Shown: positions 10,125 to 24,299, counted from the stretch's first letter. The stretch is 64,000 nt of DNA from Lucifuga dentata (GCA_014773175.1 VXCM01002166.1:1-64000); one strand, 5' to 3'. Notes: a model not told the origin generated them from the sequence alone. Translations and numbers: made by a program.

Positions 10125-13100
10125 CAGATTACAAATTACATATTAGAAAGCTGTGTGGTTTCCTCCTCTTGTCACTCTTTCCTTTATTTATTCTTCCTCT
10201 TTCAGTGGTGTTTATATTCCTGGTTTGTTTCGAGGAAAAAGGACAAGGACCAAATAACACGGACAGTAAGAGATACAGAGAGGGAGGAAAAAGAGGTAGA
10301 GAGAGGGAACAGGACAGGGCAGGAACCAGGGAGAGGCGGTGTTTGAAGTTAAACAAAAGTGGTCCATATCCTGAGGAAGTGGCTGATGCCAAAGACAGGG
10401 ATAAAGAGGGGACTGTTCCTTAAGTTCTCTGTGTGTAAATGATTATGTGTGAGTATGCATGTGTGTATGCGTGCGTGTGTGCACACGTGTGGCCAAGACT
10501 CAATTTCACTTCTCATAGTTGTCTCTGTAACTGCGTTATGCCTGCTGGCTAGCCTTCTGCATAGGTAATAAATGACAGTCTCTTAAGGCCTTTAATTAGC
10601 TCCTCTGCTCAAAATCCAGAAAGGAGTATTTTTATTTGCCTTGTGTCCATAAATGAGAAATTGATTGGTGCTATCAACGCTTCATAGATTTCAGATAACA
10701 TCGCTGTGTCTGAGTAATGTAGCTCAGTGTCTCCAGGGTCACATTAGTGTGAATAATTTGGGGTATTAGTGTGTCTGCACTTGTGTGGATTTATGGAGCT
10801 GATTAATTTCTTAAACGTGCTATGAAGTGGATGAAATCTCAGGCAAATGTAAATGCATGTTGGTGTGTTTAGGTGTATTTGCATGCATGTGTATATGTAT
10901 ATATAAATACATCTCTTGGGAAGCTTTGTGAACGTGTGCAGAGTGGTTTTAGTTTTCCTGTAACAACACACAGTGGTGGAATTCCACAGCCACCGAGACA
11001 AAGGTCATCCAGTGTAGATGTTCTGGGCAACACATTCAGAAATTACATTGTAGAGTATGTGGTTGTCGGATGTGTTTGCCATTTTAGCCTGCAATAGTCT
11101 AGACTCTCTAACAGCCCTGTTTGCGGAAAGGCTAATCAACACAGCTGATGAAGCTATGTATAAACAGGGAGAAAGGGGCTAAAGATCACACAGTAGAATC
11201 AAGAATGAGCGCACAAGACATAAACATCGATGTGGAGAGAGATGTGGAGAACACCATGAGGCATGGAACTATTGGCTACATTACATATGCAGTGGAGATA
11301 ATCTGTCTTGGAATGATTATCTGCTTCCCTGTAGATATTCAAATAGGGATCAGTGTGGTTTGGGTATGATCGAAGTGGTGAAGCTGATGAGATAGCTATC
11401 CAACAGGACGTGACTTTCAAACAATCAGCAAAAACACATTTTCCAACTGGATTATATGCCTTTGGCCCTCTCAGCAGATAGCATGATGAATGTGCCCCCA
11501 GGCTAACTGCCAATCAGTAGTAACTCTTCCCTCTTATTCTGAAAAGTCCTTTGTTTTCTGGGAGCTGTCAGATGGACTTAGTACACATTTTGGAGGGCTT
11601 TCAAACTTAGGACCACATGTCTGACAGGCTGGATAAGATGAAAATGAATTCTCAAAACCACATATGAATATTTGTATGCACATCTGGGTAATAGCAGGAA
11701 TATTGTAAGTGTGATGTGATGATGTGGATATTATATGTGTGTTTCTTTCGTCTTGTGTTTGTGTGCTTGTGTGTGTGTGCTGAAAGGTTAAAGCCAAGAG
11801 CTGTCTCGGACTTTAACCTCCCAGCACGTGTTTTTCTCCCACTGTGTAGGCTTTACTGCCTGTTATGAGTCAGAGAGTAGAAGAGGATGATAGATAATGT
11901 CCTCTGTGTAAGGTGATTATGTTGTCCAGCCAAGCTGTTGCTCATTCATGGAAAAGTTGCTTTTCTGCCCCACTTTTTGGTTCACATGTAACTTCACGGG
12001 TACATATTTGTGGACACAGACATTTTGTTTGGCACTGGCTAACTATAATGTTTCTAAAGTGTGTGTAGTTTTGTTCAGAAAAAAACTGTTTTCCTCTCTT
12101 TTGGTATTTTTCTGACAGACACAACATCTCTGCCTGACTCTCCGGCTCAAAGGGAGAATTCAACACTGTTGATGAAGTCAGACACACTTGAAGAAGTGTG
12201 GATGTTTGGTTAAGTCAATCGAGATGAAGGTGCAAGGACATCAAGGGACTGACCAGCGATGAATATTTGACATCAGTATTTTTAGTTTGGTGTGCCTGGC
12301 TGGAGCAGTAGAGGAGTCTGGTTTTTGGACTGTGTTTGTGATCTGGGATGTGTGGGTTGTGTGTTTGCGTCTGGACAACAGCAGGACCAGAGGCTTTAGC
12401 GTGATAGAGAGGTTAACCAAAGCATAGCCAGAGGGCTGGTCTGGGTTTGTGGACTAGAGTGTTTTGATGGTTTGTGTCATCTGGATTGAGACTCTGAAAG
12501 AGCATAAGATGCAGCCAGGGCCCTTGGGGGCCTAGGAGGGATGTGCAGTGTGAGGCCTGTTTGCCTGTAGCTATGACAAGGGGAAGTGTCATGGACAGTT
12601 AAAAGGTGTTTGAGGGCTCTGCAGTTGGTCAGTCAAACTCAGAAGAGTTTAAAAAGCACAGAGGACATCAGAAAATTCCCTTCTGGAACTGTTTAGAACT
12701 GGTTTCTGGTTTCTCTTGTTGCAATAAGTAGAAATACACAATAGATATTGACATGCAGTGGTGTGACTATGCGTATGAAGGCAAGAGCATCAGCCTTTTT
12801 TGAATTAAAGGTGTAATGTGATACGTGTGTGAAGGTTCCAGAGAGAATATTGGAAGGAGCAGAGATTGCATCAACCAGTGACAGTCCATGTATTTCATTC
12901 TCTTGTCCATATGAGGCACAAGAGCTGTACTAATGCAACGGAAGGGTCATGGCTAGACCATGCTGATGGAAAACGTGTAGGCCATTAAAAGCCCACAGTT
13001 CCCCAGACAGTGATTCAGTGGTGGTTGATTTAAAGGTTAACATTAACCATTCCACGTGAGTCAAACATATCTGGAATTGCTCGGGTGAGACTGGAAATCT

Positions 13101-14381
13101 GCTGTATTTGTTAATAGTGTCATGGCTTTGTTGCAAAATGCTGTGAAATTTGGAATCGAATTATGTGTTTCTGCCTTTGATTTGTGCCTTTGTATTCATG
13201 GTGCTGTGTGTGATTCATCATTGCTGAGGATGATGACAAGTGGACATTTGTTTTTGATGCTGAATTTGACCATAATGGCACTGATTGTAAAGTGATCTTC
13301 TTTCTACTGTGGATGAAACCAAACAGTGGATTAGCCTATTGAAATAATAGTAGGTTGAATGAGAAAGGGAAATGTCTAGTGTGGGTGTCTGTTTACTCAG
13401 TAATGAAGTGACAGAATGTTTTTCTATCATCGGTTGGCTTTGTGATTTTATTTGTTCATTCAATACCAGTTTAATCAATACACACTCTTCCTCTTTTTAC
13501 CATTCTTTTTTCTGTCCTTATGTTATTTTTCATTAGAGTTCGCTGTTATGATGACAGTTTGAGCCTGAATACAAACACTAAATATACATAGTACATAATG
13601 AAGTACACACACACACACTGGCATGCATACAGTGTGAAGTGGTGTTTTCTGACAGTGCTAGCACTAATTAATGACTTTACATAAGAGATGATTGATTCAT
13701 GGGCATGAAACATCTTCAGTAGCTGCCAAAAGATTTTCTGAAAGGATAACATGACCATGACATAGGGAAGGTTTGGACCAAAAGTTCTAAATTAGGAGCT
13801 ACTTTAACTATCCAGAGTAGGACCTACGTGGTTGCTTCAGCGAGTCCCTAGCTCACATTTGTAGTGTACTTCAAGGATTCAAGGAAATTGGAGCAAGTGA
13901 CGTCTACACCTCTACATCTGCCTCATTTTCATAACTTTCCTTCAGGTGACAATTCCTCATTCTATAGGCTCATGCTATTGTCTAATGTCTCCAACATGGA
14001 CATCAATAAGTCTCTCATACTGACGTTGCTAGAGTAAGCATTGGTGCCCCAGAATAGAATCCATTATGCCGTTACTGCAGTATAATGTGGCAAGATCTTT
14101 TTATTTTTTGTGGTGTCCAAAAACAAGCTAAAGGTGACTATTTAAATATAGCAGTTGTCTGCATGGGGAAACTTGCATCTGACCAATCAGTGATGTCCAG
14201 TCTTGTGAGCTCCACCCAGCTTCAGCCATTTAAGAACATTTTTATGGAGTCAGAGCAACAAATTGGTATATAATTTATCTTTCATAACCTGAATTCATCC
14301 TCCTTATTCCAAGTTTTTTTCATTGAACCATTACCAAGTCTTTACCCAAAATTTATATCCCTTGTTTAAGTTACCTTACTT
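10125..14381. other. Noncoding stretch, no gene seen
   Basis: A purine-rich patch (10240-10340), GT-rich stretches (10430-10500, 11700-11790) and otherwise unique AT-rich sequence. Frames such as 10094-10423 arise from the purine-rich patch. I found no domain or strong exon. Confidence 0.55.
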
Positions 14382-14402
14382 TCAGATTCAGATTCAGATT
14401 CA
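14382..14402. repeat. (AGATTC)n hexanucleotide repeat
   Basis: Three and a half tandem copies of a CAGATT hexamer lie next to AACTACTTTATG. The arrangement resembles short simple-repeat tails of fish LINEs, but evidence for an element is weak. Confidence 0.6.
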
Positions 14403-15444
14403 ACTACTTTATGTTATTACCTAAATCATACTCTAAATAAAAGTTATTTTAGTTGCCCAAACCCAAACATTAGCTAATCTTTTAATGTGATGTGTTATCG
14501 TCATATGATCCCATTGTGCTTGAAACACATAAACTTAACAGAATTTCTGTCCACAATTCAAAATATGAGTTTAGAGCCCATGCTCATTCTATAAAATGAA
14601 ACAGATTTGCTGCAGAACCATGAATCCAGCACACCAAATGAGATGAAGAGGAGTAATTAGACTCTACTGAATAGAGTGGATAAAGTCTTCTTCGCATGAT
14701 ATCAACTGAGGGAAAATGTGATCGGATCCCACTTTTCTGTGCTGAACCGTGAACTCTGAGAGTTCCCTGGCTCTCACATTGACTGTTTAGATTGAGTATA
14801 GCACTGTTTGGCCTTCACGATGCAGCCGCACTCCAGCAGGGCTTTCCCCTGCTGCATTCACTGAGAAATATTTACCTTCACTCTCTTACATGCCTTGGTG
14901 ATCCCAAAGTGTGAAGTTAATGGGAACAAATTGCAAGTGCTCAGCTGTGTGCATACTCAGATGTAAACTCAGAAACATAGAAATGCAGAAATGGAATATT
15001 GAATTTATGGTATATACATGCACATGTATGAATAAAAAACAAAAATAGAATGTGCCCAGTTACGATGTCTGGCTCTCAGTGTGCATTGCTCTCCTCTCCA
15101 CTATGAAGGTGGTAATAATTCATATAGAACACTTGGTATGTGGTACAATATGTGGCACAGATGTTGAAAATGTTTTACCTCTAACATGAGCAAAACCATT
15201 TCTCGTGTCGTACTGTGTGAGTGTTTGGGTTGTGTTTCTGAGAAAGTCTGCATGAAAGAATAAATCATGTTTTATGATTTTCTCTTCTTTTGTACTGTTG
15301 TGATTTACTCTCCATGTGGGATGTTTGTTAATGCCTTTTTATATCGCCTACACAATCCATACATAATTTCAGATTGTCATTTGAAAAACAAAACATTAGA
15401 GTCTCACTGCTTGTCTCCTGGTTTCTTTATCTAACTATAATCTA

Positions 15445-15605
15445 ATTAGAAAAGAGAAATCTCTCTGTCTGTCTATGGCACCAATATCTCTCGAACCCAG
15501 TATTGTATGAAGTTGATATTTGGCAGGTTTATTGCTCAGGACCCAAGGACATGCAGTGTCGCGTGTGAAGTTATTTGGATGAGCGGTTCTCAAATTTAGC
15601 TGTGC
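15445..15605 (+). repeat. Probable interspersed repeat fragment, unclassified
   Basis: The segment runs CTGTCTGTCTATGGCACCAA, then ATATCTCTCGAACCCAG, TTGATATTTGGCAGG, TTTATTGCTCAGGAC and AAGTTATTTGGATGAGCGGT. The block order resembles an interspersed fish repeat I have met before. No second copy occurs in the window, so this rests on recall only. It ends before an A14 run at about 15610. Confidence 0.35.
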
Positions 15606-16129
15606 TGGTAAAAAAAAAAAAAAATCCGCGTGGCAGGATACACTCCAAGGCATGGCAGCATAGGCTCCGATCCAGTGGCACGGTCTCAACCCATACAGCA
15701 AACAAAGCTAGCTCATGAGGACGTATGGAACTAAATTATGGCAGGCTGTGGCCCACATATAAACACACATTAAGTCCAGCCCAGTTCCCAGGTCAGACAT
15801 ATGAATTTAATGGATTAATAGTTGTTGGATTCTGGGGATCTGGATTTTGTGCAATCTAAATAAGTAGACTGTTTATTGCTGTTACTGTTTGCTTATGTGT
15901 TGTCTTTTTGTCCTGGTCTGTTGTGTCATGGGGTTTTAGCCTCTTTGGTGTTTCACAGATTAAACCACTACACTGGTTATTACTGGTTATTATTGATTAT
16001 TACTGTCACTACTCGTCTGTGTGTTTTTGTCTTTGTGTTGTTGTTCAGGTGTTTAGCCCTCCTTGATAGAAATTGTTTGTTAGTTTTAAATAAAGTGGAA
16101 TAGGTTGGTCAAGGAGGGCCGGTGAAGGT

Positions 16130-16131
<2 letters not shown>

Positions 16132-16161
<30 letters not shown>
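16132..16161. repeat. (CA)n microsatellite
   Basis: Pure CA tract of 30 bp. Confidence 0.95.
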
Positions 16162-16162
<1 letters not shown>

Positions 16163-16817
16163 TCACCTATGCACTATATACAGTATTATCTGTCTGTTGC
16201 TAGATTAAATTGCATATATATAAAAAATGGTTGCGCCAATCTTGGCATATACCACAACTATATATGAAGACAAACAAGCAAAAAAAAAAGATTAATAGTT
16301 GTTGGAATTCTTATACTTTGCTGCTTCTTTTTTGAGAAGTCAGTGCCAGTAAATTTAATTAGTGCATCTGAGATACAATTCTGTATATGTGTGTGTGTAT
16401 GCTTTCATTATTGTCTACATTTGATGCTTTCTAATCCTCTGCGTAGACTAAGCATCCTGTGTTAGTGGATGATGAGCTCTCTGATGAGTCTCCATCTGAG
16501 TCACATCCATTAAGCGTGGTGGGACAAACCCTCCCAGTCAGCAATAACTGGCAAAAGGGAAGTCACTATCATCTGCAGGGTTGCTGAGCTCACCTACAGC
16601 TGCCGGCTACTGCAATGTGAAAAACATTACCATTGCTCACACGTACGTACACACGGCTGGTAGAAACAAGCTGTCTCAGAGATTTCAGAGACACCAGTTG
16701 CATGAAAACATTACTCACAACCCTCTCCCAGCAACTTCTTTTGTTCTTTGGGTCTCGTTCTGTTTAAGTTGAGGCCACATGTGCCGTAGTGGAGCTTTGA
16801 ACCTGTAAAGGATTAAG

Positions 16818-16876
16818 CATGTCTGTCTGTCTGTCCATCTGTCTGGATGTCTGTCTGGATGTGTGGATGTCTCCTC
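16818..16876. repeat. (GTCT)n-derived imperfect repeat
   Basis: Imperfect tandem GTCT/GGAT units of the form TGTCTGTCTGTCCATCTGTC followed by two TGGATGTCTG-like units. Confidence 0.7.
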
Positions 16877-16941
16877 CTCAGTCTCTAGCTGGTTTTCATC
16901 CAAAAAGTATCTGAAGCCAAAAACTTTTTCAGCTACTCTAA

Positions 16942-17474
16942 AGGGCCATGCCATTGATTTTGCACGCTTGAGCCCTACAGCATACATGTTACATAACTGA
17001 CAACCATTTGTCAAAATATAAAACTGCACTTTACTTTTTGTGTTATTTTGCCAAATCCCTGAATCTTTCAAAATCTAATGTTCAGCCCACCATAAAATTC
17101 AATGCTTCACCTGCGATTGTAGAAGTCATGGTCATTCTCAGTCAGTCTTCTCCTGGGACCATATTCCCTGGTGGAGACATACATTTTCTTTTGTGTAGCG
17201 CCATGTTGAATCTGTGATGACATGCTAAAATTATGTTACTTCCACAAAAAAATGAATAGAAGTTTTGTTTGCTTAAAGCCATTAATATCTCAAGCACGAT
17301 TCTCTACAAGTTGATTGTAATTAACTAAAACAAACGGCAGTCTGGAAGGTTGGAAAAACAATTCTAATATTTACTGCTCCAGTAGTATGTTTTGGAAGAT
17401 GGTTGGCAGTAATGTAACATGTATGCAGGTAGTATTTATTGGGCTCAAACATGCAAAATAACTGGTATGATCCT
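16942..17474 (+). mobile_element. TTAA-flanked MITE, copy 1
   Basis: One of three copies (533 bp) of a non-autonomous DNA-transposon-like element. The left end is AGGGCCATGCCATTGATTTT. The right end, reverse complemented, is AGGATCATACCAGTTATTTT. Inner terminal-repeat blocks TTGAGCCC and ACATGTTACAT...ACTG recur at both ends. Flanks are CTAA and TTGA, each one base from TTAA. The internal block TTATTTTGCCAAATC is shared with copies 2 and 3. No transposase is encoded. Confidence 0.85.
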
Positions 17475-18255
17475 TTGAGATTTTTGTTTGTTTGTTGTAT
17501 CAGTTAGCAAAATAAGGTGATAAATTATTATTGAAATACAATGGCATTTCTTTTATGGGAAAAACGGCCCTGCAGTTGATATTTATGAGGTATGGATATG
17601 GGTGATTAGGACATTAATTAGAATTTCTACATGTTTTTTTATTTATTCATTTATTGGTCTCCAGACAGCATGAAATAATACCTGACGCAAAAGTGGAGTC
17701 CTAATATTTGTCCATTGCTAATCAATTACGGATATTCAAATGGAAATGCGTCCAATTTACATTTTAATTCTTGTAGCATCTTGAGTGGTTGAATTTTGTT
17801 TATTATTTCTCAAGACCACAACATGATGCACATTTGTCATTTCTTGATGCCCAGGAAAAAAAATATGGTGGGTCTCTTGTCCTATGTTCCAAGGGCCAGG
17901 TTTAGTTGAAGAAATTGAGAAACATATTTCACGCCAAGCTTTTCAGTTTACTTCTTTCCAGACAGTGAAAGCAGGCTTGTAATGGTAAACCCCTAGTTTT
18001 AAAAAGAATAAACAGTAAACACTGTGCACAAATAAATAAAACTGTAATTAAAGAACTCTACAGAAGTTATGTGCTGCTTATTTTTATTTCCAATTGAAAA
18101 AATATAATAAAGCTCCAATATCAAAGGCAATCGCAAAGGAAAACAAAAATATAGAATTCAAAAATGACCTCAAAAATACTTGAGTCTTCTTCCAAGACCA
18201 CAGAATGACATTTTATCAACCATCCCCCATAATCTACTCCCTCTTTTGTTTATAG

Positions 18256-18305
18256 GTGGCATGTCATTTCATACTGAGGCTGAGTGAGACTGGACTCCAT
18301 CAGCG
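18256..18305 (+). CDS. Candidate 50-bp internal exon
   Basis: A pyrimidine-rich acceptor (CTCCCTCTTTTGTTTATAG) and a perfect consensus donor (GCG/GTAAGT) bound 50 bp. Only the phase-0 frame is open, reading VACHFILRLSETGLHQR plus two bases; the other two frames contain stops. I do not recognise the protein. It could equally be a noncoding or cryptic exon. No neighbouring coding exon was found on this strand. The call rests on splice-site strength plus an open frame, not on homology. Confidence 0.35.
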
Positions 18306-21300
18306 GTAAGTAAACTCACATGGTCCAGTCTATTTAAGTTTATTCTATTGTCAACCCAAAAAAAAATGATGCATGCTATACAGTAAAATTACAATGAGGA
18401 ATAGCATGACACAAGTCTTTAAACAGAACGGTATAACATATATTTTTATTCTCGGTGTCTTTTCTCCACTGTAGTATTTGATATAACAATTTCTTCCATG
18501 ACTGAACTTTTGTCTGGATCTTTTTGTCCACCTCTCCCACATGTTCACGCCCCTCCCTGACCACAGCCAATAGGGGATAATGCATGGTTGACGTGTTGCC
18601 CCTCCCTATGAGACGTAAATTTTGTTTTTCTCTCTTGACCACCACGCTCCCAGGAAAAGACAACAGTCTTCCAAATGACACGGTTGTAGACTTCCGATTA
18701 CACCCCTGTCACTTACTCTACCGACGTGTAAACACATGATGGAGAGAGTGAGAGAGAGAGATGTGATAGGGGGTGCGTGATGGAGTGCGTGGGCTCTTCT
18801 TGTTTGCTTCCAGACATCAGACCATTGGTTAGAAGGGCTATCATAAAACAGTTAAACCAGCATGATTCCTCTAGTTAAGCTGTCTCAATCTAAATGCCTT
18901 TTTGCTTTAAAGGGGTTGAGAGATCGTAAAACAATAGACATAACTCATATCATTATCACGAGACGTCATTAAATTTTCTATATTATTTCACATCATCTGT
19001 TCTCTTTCATCTTTTTTTTTTTTGTCATCTGCCTCCACATCAAAAGCATCAGCAGCTGCAGCATCTCCTGCCGCAATCTGACAGATGTCTGTTAGCTGAG
19101 ACATAAGCCATAACGTTGTGAGGCTTTGTCATGCTTTGTCAGTCACGTTATAAAAATACCATTGAGGTTGCTTACACTTAAAATATGTTTTAGATATTTT
19201 GCCTGACAAATTGTTTTAGCAATGGCCATCAAAATGATTATTACAATAGCTCTAGCCATCTACAGCATCTTTATGATCCTGTCGCCTGTGAGAAGACAGT
19301 CCTCATTGCTGGCTTCGTCTTGGCCTCCTGACCAAAAGTGTGATAATTTTAGACTGAAGCCTCTCACATGGTCTGGAGCAAGGACGACATTTGGAAATAA
19401 ACTTGGAATTTAGCTTAATTGCAGTTTACAGATTTAGGAGGGGCAGTGTTCTCTTCTTTATTTTCTTGCATAAATAGAGAGTGAGTGGAGGCCAAAGACA
19501 TGAGGTTTCAAAGCCACAAAAGGGGTTGACGAACGTCGGAGCCAGTGAGGACACTTTTGAGCCCAGCTCCTTAGCTCTCCCTACGGCTTAGCCATGCTGT
19601 GCCCCTAATGTGAGGTCCTATTCTCCACTCACCAAATCCATCAGATTTATGATTCCACCCAGGCTATTAGATCGCTGCAGTAAAACTCTCCTGTTAGTTT
19701 TTAACTGCGTTTTGCACAGCCCAGTTACAATGTTTTCTTTTTCAGCTGCTAATTTTTGTTATGTGTAGGAGGTTTCAGCGCGGAATTTTCCCCATTTGTG
19801 TTCATCTAGATTTCATAGCAGCAAATGAATCTTCCTCTGAGGTCCTCAGGCTTTGACAGCTTCTACACACATCGATTTTTTTTTTCCAAATAGTTCCCGT
19901 TACCTCATTACCATTATGTGCAATTGCTCCCTGTCATTTTATAATTCTTCTGCATCTGTCAGTCTAATCCCTTCCATTTTAAAAAATATTGACTCCCTTA
20001 CCTGATAAAATTATTTTCCCATTTGTTCATTTCTGTGCGATGAATACACGATAAACCTAAATACCACTTTGACGCTATGCTAAATGGTGTGAGTGCACAG
20101 TGTAATTTATAACTTGTGAAAATGATATTATGGGATTGTTGCTAGGAATTAGCTAACAGGCAGAGCGAGGGGGTGTAATGGATCCAGCGGACAGGACATA
20201 AACTGTGAACCAATTCAGGATATTAAGAGTGTTTAGACCTCCCAGCCTGGCTGCTGTGTGTCTGTGTGTGATTGATTTATGTTTGGGCCTCCCTCATGGT
20301 CACGGTCGCTAGAATAAAAAATAAAAGCTAAATTGGTCATTTCTACCTTGTACAAATGCAAATACAGACAAACACCCAGTACACTTTGAAAGGGACACCC
20401 AGCGCAGCTCAGACAAATGGCACATTCTGGAGATAAATGATGACAAATATGTTCATTAATAGCATGCTCTGCTGCATGGCACGCCATCCAAACTGCACTC
20501 TGTCCACTTTAGGTAAAATGCATCACTTCCCCAGATCTGGAAAAATAGACACTTCAAAGAGAAGGTAGATCAAACTCAAGAAAACAAGACCTCCACATGG
20601 GACATACATCACCCTGTAGTAGCAATAGAGTGAGAGGAGAAGAGGAGTGGGTGGGTATGTGGGGATGACCGGGCTCTTTGGGAAGACTAAGTTAGATTCA
20701 AGGAATGAGCCTATGGGTCTAGAGATGAGCACATATGTTTCTGAATAGTCCCAAAGGATAAGCGTAGGAGAATGTGTGATATGAGGCTGAATGATTCAGA
20801 CAGGAAATGATGAGTGATGAAACCTGTGGAAAAACAGAAAGGAAGGGAGGAAGGATGGATGGAAAACATGAAAAGTTACTTTAATTAGCAGTGCTGTCCG
20901 TGTGAACGCTCATGGTTGGATTAGTGGATTTGTTTCAGTGATTTGATCATAAATCGTGTACAAATGCAGGTGTGAATGAGTCATTATAGCTGCTCTTAGT
21001 AGGTTTCAAGATTTACACACACAGCTGTCGTTTGTCTGGATTTTTAATGGCTGATATTGATTTATAAGTCACAGTGTTTACCTGCAGCTCTGTGCTGCTC
21101 AAACACATTTGGCTGCAGAAAAGCTTTGCAGGAGAATTAACAACTTATTCACTGCAGTATTTGCAGAGCGCCAATTTATTTATCCCAGTGAATTGATGTG
21201 TGTGTTCTTTTATCATCTTACTCATGACTCTAATGCATAAACGTTCTTTTCAAACAATAGACAGATAACATCAGTAATATCAGGTACACTGTAAATGATA

Positions 21301-23140
21301 CTTTTCTCTACTCTGTAATCCTCACATATTCTCATTTCTCATGAAATCTGTAGCTACAGCAACTCTTAGGGCCTGTCAGTCTCCTGTTTCAGCTGCAGTG
21401 TTTAATGTTTGCCGTTCAGGACAAGCCCTTTTTAACCCATCTGTTTAACCTGTCAGTGTGAATAGTTGAACATCTCAGAAGGATCGGTGTAAGCCAGGTT
21501 TGATACTGTTTGTTCTGCCTGTTCATTAACTTTCCTTCCCCCCCCACGTCCCCCTTGAGAGCTTGCTGGATGATTGACAGGTGAGAGTGAGTGTGAGAGT
21601 CACAGGGTGTGCAGATCTGAGGGGTGGACCCACTTTCATGACCTGACATGCAGGCTGACACTCCAGTTTATGCTTTGCTTGTGACAGGCAAGTGGTTTAT
21701 TAGTGTTGGAAGGGTGTGGATCTCTGACCTAGATCACACCGTGGAGTACATAAGAATTCAAGACAAGAATTCAAGAATCAATCATTTATACTTTTATTTT
21801 GCTGAATTGAGGTAAATACATCATATACATTTCATCATAAAAGGTCAGTCACATTTCATTCCTGTTACTTTTTAAAATCTTTGAAATCATAATATAACCT
21901 GGAGGAAATTATGCTTACATAGTTTTGGCTTAGTCTAGTTATTTAACATCTAAGAAGTTCAAACACCTGAAAATGGGTGTGATCTAGCAACTTTCAGCAG
22001 GAGAAGGATGGATAAGGTCCCAAATGATTCCCATTCAGGGGAAAAAAAAACAAACAGTTTCTGCTAACAAATTAAAGCTTCCACTTGTGCTTTGCTCACC
22101 CCCCCCTGTAAAAATGTGTACTGTGTGAGTAGGACCGTAGACCAAACATTTACCAGAACCTCACTGAATGCAAGAATTTGAATTATGTAAAATCTTCCAA
22201 AGAAGCCAAGCCAGAAGTTTTCTGTACATCCTTGAAATAAAGCTTTATAAGGGTATTATTCAGCCATATGTGAGGAAAAAACCCAGCTTTACAGTTGTGT
22301 TTACAATAACCTCACTGGCTATGTATGCTTTAAAGGAAGCCCAGCCTGTGTCTTAAACACACTTGTGGGCTGATGGTGGAGTCTGCATCCCAGAGATGAC
22401 CCCACTGGCCCTGCCCTCTCCCTAACCTAACCATAACCCCGACAGAGAGCAAAATACATATATTACACAGAACACAGAGTTAACCCATGCATAGTTTTAC
22501 ACCAAGGGTTAACCCTTAGCCATAAACTTAAACAGGTAAATTATACGTCTCTAAAATTACAGTCTTTATACAGCTTTGATTTTACGAACTGCAAGATGAC
22601 CACAGTGAGTAATACAACTGAATATAGCTGAATGCAGCTCTAGATTCAAAGTCTGCTACATTTGAAAAATACCTTTATATATTTGAATGAATGAATATGT
22701 TCTGACAAAAGTCCACTGGATTTTTTTTATTATTATTTTTTTTTTATAGCTGCAAAGCAAATGTGAGAGTGACCTCACACTTTACCCACAACTAATAAAA
22801 ATGATGAATATTCTGAGCTTCTAGTCTACATCAGCAGCATTTACTGCTCATCATTCTTCCAAAAGTGCTCCAATTTGCTATTTGGTAGCTCTTATTCTCC
22901 TTCAACTTCTAAATGTTTCTCATAGTGCACATGTTTTTAATACTGTTGTTACTGTCCATTTAATAAACAGTTGTAAATAATTAAATATAAATAAAAAGAG
23001 CCATTCATCATATAGCAGCCAGAGGAAGGGGAAAACCAGGGGTGTTGGCTCAGATGTTTATAGGCCAGCCTCAAATATTTTTTTATGCAGCCAGAAAATA
23101 TGAGCACAGGCAGACAGACTGCAATAATCCTAAATAACTT

Positions 23141-23177
23141 TTTTTTTTTTTTTTTTANTTTTTTTTTTTTTTTTTTA
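23141..23177. repeat. Poly-T tract interrupted by N
   Basis: About 36 T with A-N at 23157-23158. The N probably marks an unresolved homopolymer length. Confidence 0.9.
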
Positions 23178-23380
23178 ATGTTTTTAAGCATATGTATATG
23201 CATATGGTAAGTGGTATGCAGCGTAGCATATGAAAGTGCAATACATAAAACAGCAGGCTGCAGGGAGGCGGCCGCAATTTTTTAAACTTTATATGTAAAT
23301 TAGGTCAGTGCATGCTTCAAAATAACACTGGTAAAGTGCTTGGTTCTAAACTGTTTGAAAGATGTGAAAGATGTAACGGT

Positions 23381-23420
23381 GGTGATGATGATGATGATGA
23401 TGATGATGATACTGATGATG
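23381..23420. repeat. (GAT)n trinucleotide repeat
   Basis: About twelve GAT/ATG units with one ACTGAT interruption. In one frame it encodes poly-Asp, which lengthens a chance frame. Confidence 0.9.
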
Positions 23421-24126
23421 TGGTTGTGTCTGAACTCCAGATCAATGCAACTCAAATGTCTTTAGGTTTAGATGCAGTTTGCTCGAGGCTTACTCTAAAT
23501 GTTTGGTTGAAGCTATAGACCCTGGAAAAATAATCACAACACAGCTTAATGTGCAAATGCAAATTTTAACATTGTTTTTGTCTGCCATATTGCCTAATAG
23601 TTACGCCTGAATCATTTTGGAACAAAATTATGTTTCGTTATTAAATTGACCACACTATAACCTTTACAGTGGTGCACCTATAAACCTAAACCTAAACATA
23701 TAAGATCCAGTAACTTCCAGACAGTCCGATACAACAGCCCTACATTAAACTGCTTTATGATGCAATGCAGACTTTAATTTCTTTACTAGATCATACGAAG
23801 AAATGCGATGTTGATGATGCTGTTTTGAAAACCATAGTTGTGATGTTGATGTGTCAAGTTTCAGTCACTTATCAAGTTTACCTGTTAATTTGTCTACAAA
23901 TGGACAAATAACAGAAACAGAAACTGTTTTGTGTTACAGTCATGTTTTCTTCAACTCAGTAACTTGAAGTCAGTAGAACCCCCTACAGGGCTCAGGTTCA
24001 AGTGTCTTCAAAAACCAGTAGTGCCCATGATGACTTTCACTAACTGTCACTATTCCTAGAAACTTTGCCATTACTTTAAAAAATGCAGTTACCTCCTCTT
24101 CAGGTTTTCTTCCATTATTAGTCTTA

Positions 24127-24147
24127 GTATTAGTATTAGTATTAGTC
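24127..24147. repeat. (ATTAGT)n hexanucleotide repeat
   Basis: Three to four tandem ATTAGT units. Confidence 0.8.
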
Positions 24148-24247
24148 ATTTCTAATACAGGAGTACTCAAATACAAAGAGAATTTTCAAAAGACAAAGTT
24201 CCATTTATTAAGGTCAGATTGGGATCCTAATTTTTACCAGAAATTTA

Positions 24248-24249
<2 letters not shown>

Positions 24250-24298
<49 letters not shown>
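24250..24298. repeat. (GT)n microsatellite
   Basis: Pure GT tract of about 49 bp, one of the longest in the window. Confidence 0.95.

Positions 24299-24299
<1 letters not shown>

Larger units (their letters stand above)
17479..24249. other. Mostly unique noncoding stretch around one exon candidate
   Basis: Apart from the candidate exon at 18256-18305, this region holds poly-T tracts (19012, 23140), a GAT repeat and an ATTAGT repeat. Stretches such as 19490-19990 and 21030-21260 look unique and complex, as conserved noncoding elements do. No recognisable gene is present. Confidence 0.5.

Noticed and set aside
22411..22440. CCCTAACCTAACCATAACCCC resembling telomeric repeat
   Set aside because: Only about three degenerate units are present, too few and too irregular for an interstitial telomeric array.
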